From: Lagopus muta
Taxonomy: Eukaryota > Chordata > Aves > Galliformes > Phasianidae
Assembly (NCBI RefSeq): GCF_023343835.1
Contig: NC_064437.1
Location: forward strand, 23,597,001-23,661,000
Length of the DNA: 64,000 bases
Direction of reading: 5' to 3'
Part shown: piece by piece, positions 60,297 through 64,000 of the stretch
Position numbering within the stretch: the stretch's first letter is position 1
Layout of the letters: each line of letters begins with the position of its first letter
Notes under the pieces: model-generated
Seen by the model: the letters and a program-made list of their open reading frames with translations, nothing else
Databases searched by the model: none
What the model was told of the DNA's origin: nothing
Translations under genes and position numbers: made by a program

Positions 60297-60621
60297 CTTC
60301 CGCTCAAGAAGGGCGGTACTTCCCGCATCGGTGGCGCGCCCGGGGAGCAGTCGCGCCGAACGCCCGTTCTCGGGCCCGGAGAGGCGGGCGGCAACAGGCG
60401 AACAGGCGGCTCCGGCTCTGATGTTTTCATCGGTAGAACCTGCGTGAAGATGGTGGAAGGTCTCGAACGTAACAGCGCCTGCAAGCCTCCCGCGAGGCAC
60501 AAACATACAATGATCTCAGCACCTTAATTAACGTGCACCTGGATTCTACAGGCATTTCTGAAGCAACACAAATAGGGAAGAAAAAAAACAAAACAGTATT
60601 CATGGCTTCACCGTGAACAAC

Positions 60622-60627
60622 TTTAAT
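60622..60627 (-). terminator. Probable ITPA polyadenylation signal (ATTAAA variant)
   Basis: ATTAAA on the minus strand 80 bp after the ITPA stop codon. It is the commonest variant of AATAAA. No canonical signal was seen between the ITPA stop and the METTL13 CpG island. Confidence 0.45.
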
Positions 60628-60706
60628 ATAAGCATGTGACCGAACTGAGACCTTGCAGGGATGTTTATGAAAAGTACAGCATCCAGTGTCTGCGGGCATG
60701 GAGATG

Positions 60707-60827
60707 CTAGCTGGGATTGGAGGGGGCCTCTGTTGGGTTGCTCTGAAGGAAGAAGGCAGAGAGCTCACTCAGTGCACGGTACCGGTGTGAGATTGAGTTC
60801 TTTACAGCCTTGGGCAGCTCAGCGTAG
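60707..60827 (-). CDS. ITPA: ITPA exon 8 with stop
   Basis: Reads [20 protein letters not shown] then ELSAFFLQ and a Ser/Asn/Pro-rich tail ending in TAG. SHR contacts the hypoxanthine base. The tail after FF is longer and unlike the human end (YFGSLAA). Acceptor CACTCCAG. Confidence 0.95.
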
Positions 60828-63800
60828 CTGGAGTGGGAAGAAACCAAAACAGTCCTCAGCAGATGAGTTGCTGCAACATGTCCCCAACACCTCCCCTTTG
60901 CCTTGCTTTGCTGCCCAACCACAGTGGGGATGTTAGCAGTGATACATGTTGGCAAAATCAAGGATCCCCGTACTGATGCTGGGTTTCTTTGTAACCCTAT
61001 TTAGACCCAGAACAGTGTCCTCACCTTGCCAGCACTGCTTGTATGCGGTTCCTCTAAGTACAGAAACAAACACAGCCCCCATCCCTTCCTTTTCTTAAAA
61101 TTCCCATGAAGTGCTGTAGGTAAAAAGCCACTTACGTCTGGTCATAGCCATCAGGCTGAAAGCAGGGATCCCAGCCAAAATCTCGAGGACCTCTGGGCTC
61201 AACAATTACCCCCTACCATGAAAAAGCCAAAGAGCCCTGTAAGTCGTGGTTCCTCAGCACTGCTGGTGCAGTCACATCTGAAACACAAGCTGCAAAGTGG
61301 CACTCAGAAAGCCACAGTTGTGGCCACCCACCAAAGGCTTGATGCTGCCCTAATTTCTCAGCACTCCCCCAAAACATGACCAAAATTAGCAGTGCCAAAG
61401 TCAGTGCTCCTCAGGGTGCTGTTTGCTGGCAGCCCTTTCACTACCCTCCACACCTCCCAGACCGAGAGAACTAACAATTGCAATCCAAGCAGTTACCTCA
61501 CTCAGTCAGTCACCTCACTCACTGACACTGTCCTTGACAGAGCCAATGCTATTACAAAATACACATTACAACCCCACCTACATGTGTCTGGCCTTTGAAC
61601 AGCTTCACAGGCTCCTCTGGGTTTCCAGTACTGAATGCAAAGGTGCAAAGAGCATAGGCAGATTTGTCCTCAAATCCAGCCAGCAGCTTGTACAGGCCTG
61701 AGCAACACAGAGAGGATCCTGGTGTCAGTGTGATTCCAGGAGAGCACAAGACACCCACCTAGAGACGGATCAAGGGAGTGCTCTGCATTCACATGGACGA
61801 GGGAGAGGAAGAACCACAGGCATAACAAAGCTAAGCTGAACCCATGCTTTCGGCTGAATCCCTCCTATTCCTGAGCCGCATTAATTTGGGAGCAGAAACA
61901 AAGAAGTGCATTGCCTCAGAATGACTAAAGCCCCTTGTCAATCACAGTGATTAACACTCCTGCTGATGATGCCAGTATAGAAGCCAGAGATCACAGGTCT
62001 TCCAGGTTACCTCTGTGAAAGGCAATTCCCACACACCCTGCCACCAGCCCGCGGGGGCAGAAGCAAGGATGATGCCAAAGCTCCTGGGGGAAACAACATC
62101 CAGTGAGGAAGGGAGCAGAACAGTCTAAGAGAGAGAGCACAAAGGGACAGAGCTGGACAGACAAAGGAACCAGCAGTGAAGCAGGCAGCCAGGTGGGGGA
62201 GCACACTCAGCAGCACATAGCACAGGCAGGAATTCCCATGGCACATTTGTGCATGGCAGCCCAAGCCTGGAAAGAACAGTTACATGCAGACAGTGCTACA
62301 AGAGGCAGTACCTTCTGGCTTGAGCTTTTCCAGGAACCATTTTCTGAAGGGGGAAAAAAAGAGGAAAGACAAATTTTTGCTGATATTACTCAGAAACACA
62401 ACCATCCTTGAAGCACTGTTGCCTATGTTTTCACAGCTCTCTGAATCCCTATTAAATGTACTGTCAAATCACCTCATTCTGGGCTATTTACAAATAAAAA
62501 CAAACCTACTTCTTAAATTAAATGGGACATAGGGAAATGGGAATGGGAAAACAATGGTGGGGTATTTAATCTTAACTTCTGTGCAAATAACCCAGTTCTC
62601 ACTCACGAGCATCAACAAGCTAAAATACATTTATTGATTCCACTCGTTCACATTTTACACTCATTTGTAGTGCACACTGCTTGTATGACTCTGATTAGGT
62701 TAGCAGAGAGTTTGAAAAAGTTAATCACAGCAAAAGATAAACCTAGGAACTAAGAGTGTATATTAATAGAAGAAATACACAGCAATATAACAATCCTGTA
62801 CCAACAGGATCAAAACAGGCCCTTATGAGAATCTAGGGGACACTCACACAAGAGCACTCCTGACACACCTGGTGTCTCAGAGCTTGGTGCGGAGCTCCCA
62901 AGCTGCAAGAGCAGGCACCCAAGACTGGGAACATGAGGCAACAGTTCAGATTTGTCTCTCCTGTCCTGTACAGTGCATTACGGCACTCCTCATGTCCTGC
63001 CCACAGGATGCAGAATTAAACAGAGGACACAGAGCACCTCCCTGACCCTACTACCCCTGGTGCATGGAGTGTTCCCTGTGAAGCTCATCCTGCCAAGCTG
63101 TATTCCTCGCTCTAGGAGGAGAAAAGTGAGGCAGGTTCCCATCTACTTACATGTATGGTCCTGGAAGTCCCCCCAGGGCATTGAAGCACAAGCAGGTGTC
63201 CTCTATTATAACAGGCCCCCGAATCTGCAGCAAAAGCAATATCATGCCTCAAGGAAGGTACTACCAGACTCATTTCCCTACTTGGTGCTGGTCTCATGCA
63301 CCCAAGATAACAAGAACAACTCAGCAATCAAAGCCCTCACCACACAGCCCACTGCATCCCCAGCAGGGGCTGAGCGGTGGCAGGGAGGTCCTCCCACACA
63401 ACAAAATGAGCAGAGCTGCACAGCCCTGGTTCGGGAGCAGTGGAAGTGCCCAGCACGAGCTCCAACAGGTGGAAAATCCTGCAGCCCACAGCCGCCAGGG
63501 CCGCACTGAGGGACACGTCGCGTCTGCTCGTCGCTGTGGGGACGAGAGACCACGGGGGCGGCAGCAGTGCTGTCTAAGGGCAGCGCCTGCCCTCGGAGGA
63601 AGGACACCACAGCAGTAAGGGCTGCAGCCGGGCCCCGCCCTCCCCAAACAGCCGAAGCGAACCGGGAGGCGCTGACCTGCCGGGCGGCCTCACGGCACTT
63701 CTGCACGGAGATCTCGTCCGGCTCCCCCTGGTACTCGGGCACTGGGGACACACACGGGCGGTCGCTGAGGAGGGGCCGGGCCGGGCCGGGCCGGGCCGGG

Positions 63801-63895
63801 CCGCGTGTCCTCCCCCCCCCCCTCCCCGCCAACTTACGGTCAATTTTCTTCGCCACCAACGTGTACGGAGAGGAGTCCCCGAGGATCTGAGTGAC
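60707..63895 (-). CDS. ITPA: Inosine triphosphate pyrophosphatase, exons 2-8 (exon 1 outside window)
   Basis: ITPA hydrolyses ITP, dITP and XTP to monophosphates and pyrophosphate, cleansing the nucleotide pool of deaminated purines; it is a cytosolic homodimer of the Ham1/NTPase family. Seen here: seven exons join in frame (543 nt, 180 residues plus stop), starting at VTQILGD (about human residue 23). Family motifs in order: [83 protein letters not shown] and the base-recognition SHRYRAL. The first exon, with the TGNAKK phosphate-binding segment, must lie beyond the right edge. The C-terminus is about eight residues longer than human. Introns are short (96-807 bp), and the last exon ends less than 600 bp upstream of METTL13. 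Confidence 0.96.
61136..61212 (-). CDS. ITPA: ITPA exon 7, FGWDPCF motif
   Basis: A 77-bp exon reading [20 protein letters not shown] then DGYDQ plus AC of Thr. FGWDPCF lines the nucleobase pocket in this family. Acceptor ATGGTAG, donor GTAAGT. Confidence 0.96.
61582..61697 (-). CDS. ITPA: ITPA exon 6
   Basis: A 116-bp exon reading [20 protein letters not shown] then [19 protein letters not shown]. Acceptor TGCTCAG, donor GTAGGT. Ends on a whole codon. Confidence 0.95.
62312..62343 (-). CDS. ITPA: ITPA exon 5 (32-bp micro-exon)
   Basis: Only 32 bp: finishes Ile, then [10 protein letters not shown] and the first base of Gly. Acceptor CCTTCAG, donor GTACTG. The phase works only with this exact pair. 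Confidence 0.95.
63151..63224 (-). CDS. ITPA: ITPA exon 4, catalytic EDTCLCF motif
   Basis: A 74-bp exon reading [20 protein letters not shown] then PGPY plus AT of Ile. The aspartate of EDT is the conserved metal/catalytic residue of the family. Acceptor GCTGCAG, donor GTAAGT. Confidence 0.96.
63677..63741 (-). CDS. ITPA: ITPA exon 3
   Basis: A 65-bp exon reading [20 protein letters not shown] then RQ. It contains the glutamates of EYQGEPDE near the active site. Acceptor TCCCCAG, donor GTCAGC, a weaker donor. Confidence 0.95.
63773..63828. repeat. (GGGCC)n pentamer repeat plus poly-C run in ITPA intron 2
   Basis: Plus strand has about six tandem GGGCC units (63773-63803), a short spacer, then a C run broken by one T (63810-63827). 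Together they fill most of a 96-bp intron. The GGG runs every five bases meet the usual G-quadruplex spacing rule on the plus strand, and the C run gives a G-rich transcript. Confidence 0.85.
63838..63895 (-). CDS. ITPA: ITPA exon 2
   Basis: A 58-bp exon reading [19 protein letters not shown] plus one base. Acceptor CCCGCAG, donor GTAAGT. The equivalent human stretch is VVQILGDKFPCTLVAQKID. Confidence 0.92.
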
Positions 63896-64000
63896 CTGCG
63901 GGAGGCAAGGGGGAAGCACGGCCTTCAGCCCCGCCTCCGATCCCGCTCTCGGGCCTCCGCTCGGGCCCGCGGGCCCCAAGGCCACTCGTCGCCAGGCGAC

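Larger units (their letters stand above)
59960..60460 (-). promoter_or_regulatory. METTL13 CpG island and promoter
   Basis: CG-dense block over exon 1 and about 300 bp upstream. It contains two CCAAT boxes, a GC box and a palindromic E-box in front of the start codon and has no TATA box. It also occupies most of the space between ITPA's 3' end and METTL13. Confidence 0.85.
63480..64000 (-). promoter_or_regulatory. GC-rich block, probably downstream part of ITPA CpG island
   Basis: CG dinucleotides become frequent from about 63480 to the right edge, over ITPA introns 1-3 and exons 2-3. The promoter and exon 1 should lie just past 64000, so this is inferred to be the edge of that island. Confidence 0.55.

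Noticed and set aside
59855-60421. 188-codon plus-strand frame across METTL13 exon 1 and promoter
   Set aside because: CpG-island composition explains the lack of stops. There is no domain and no splice-supported continuation.

Overview
The window is a piece of a vertebrate nuclear genome, almost certainly a bird. Interrupted genes with GT-AG introns, CpG-rich promoters, and CR1-type LINE 3' ends at about 232-398 and 50513-50571 point that way. No Alu/SINE-type or L1-type repeats were seen. A galliform is my guess for the order, but the sequence alone does not prove it. There is no sign of prokaryotic, viral or plasmid content.

Three protein-coding genes lie head-to-tail on the minus strand. 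Reading in the direction of transcription, from high to low coordinates: (1) ITPA, inosine triphosphate pyrophosphatase. Its last seven coding exons lie at 63895-60707, and exon 1 is beyond the right edge. (2) METTL13 (EEF1AKNMT), the dual-domain eEF1A methyltransferase. It is complete, with 8 coding exons at 60136-55730, giving 686 residues by my splice model. (3) DNM3, the dynamin-3 GTPase. Coding exons 1-14 lie at 51320-2089 and give 547 residues in one open frame. They cover the GTPase domain, the middle domain and the start of the PH domain. The window ends inside intron 14, so the rest of the PH domain, the GED and the proline-rich tail are off the left edge. All splice junctions were placed by hand from conserved protein sequence, AG acceptors, GT donors (one GC donor) and codon phase. 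The exon lengths add up in frame for all three genes.

Layout: 1-51174 is DNM3 exons 2-14 inside mostly AT-rich introns. 50880-51530 is the DNM3 CpG island, exon 1 and promoter. 51531-55242 is an intergenic gap where I recognise no gene. 55243-60136 is METTL13. 60137-60430 is its CpG-island promoter, with two CCAAT boxes, a GC box and a palindromic E-box. 60622-63895 is ITPA, whose 3' end lies less than 500 bp from the METTL13 start codon. 63480-64000 is GC-rich and probably belongs to the ITPA promoter island.

The METTL13-DNM3 order and orientation match human 1q24. ITPA beside them does not match human, where it is on 20p13. The three products act separately: nucleotide-pool sanitation, methylation of elongation factor eEF1A, and membrane fission. 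The points most worth a second look are a GC-AG intron in DNM3, an altered DNM3 N-terminus and P-loop-following segment, a GGGCC/poly-C repeat filling a 96-bp ITPA intron, a (GT)n(GC)n tract in METTL13, and small tandem duplications in DNM3 intron 7. I found no evidence of a wholly new biological system here.
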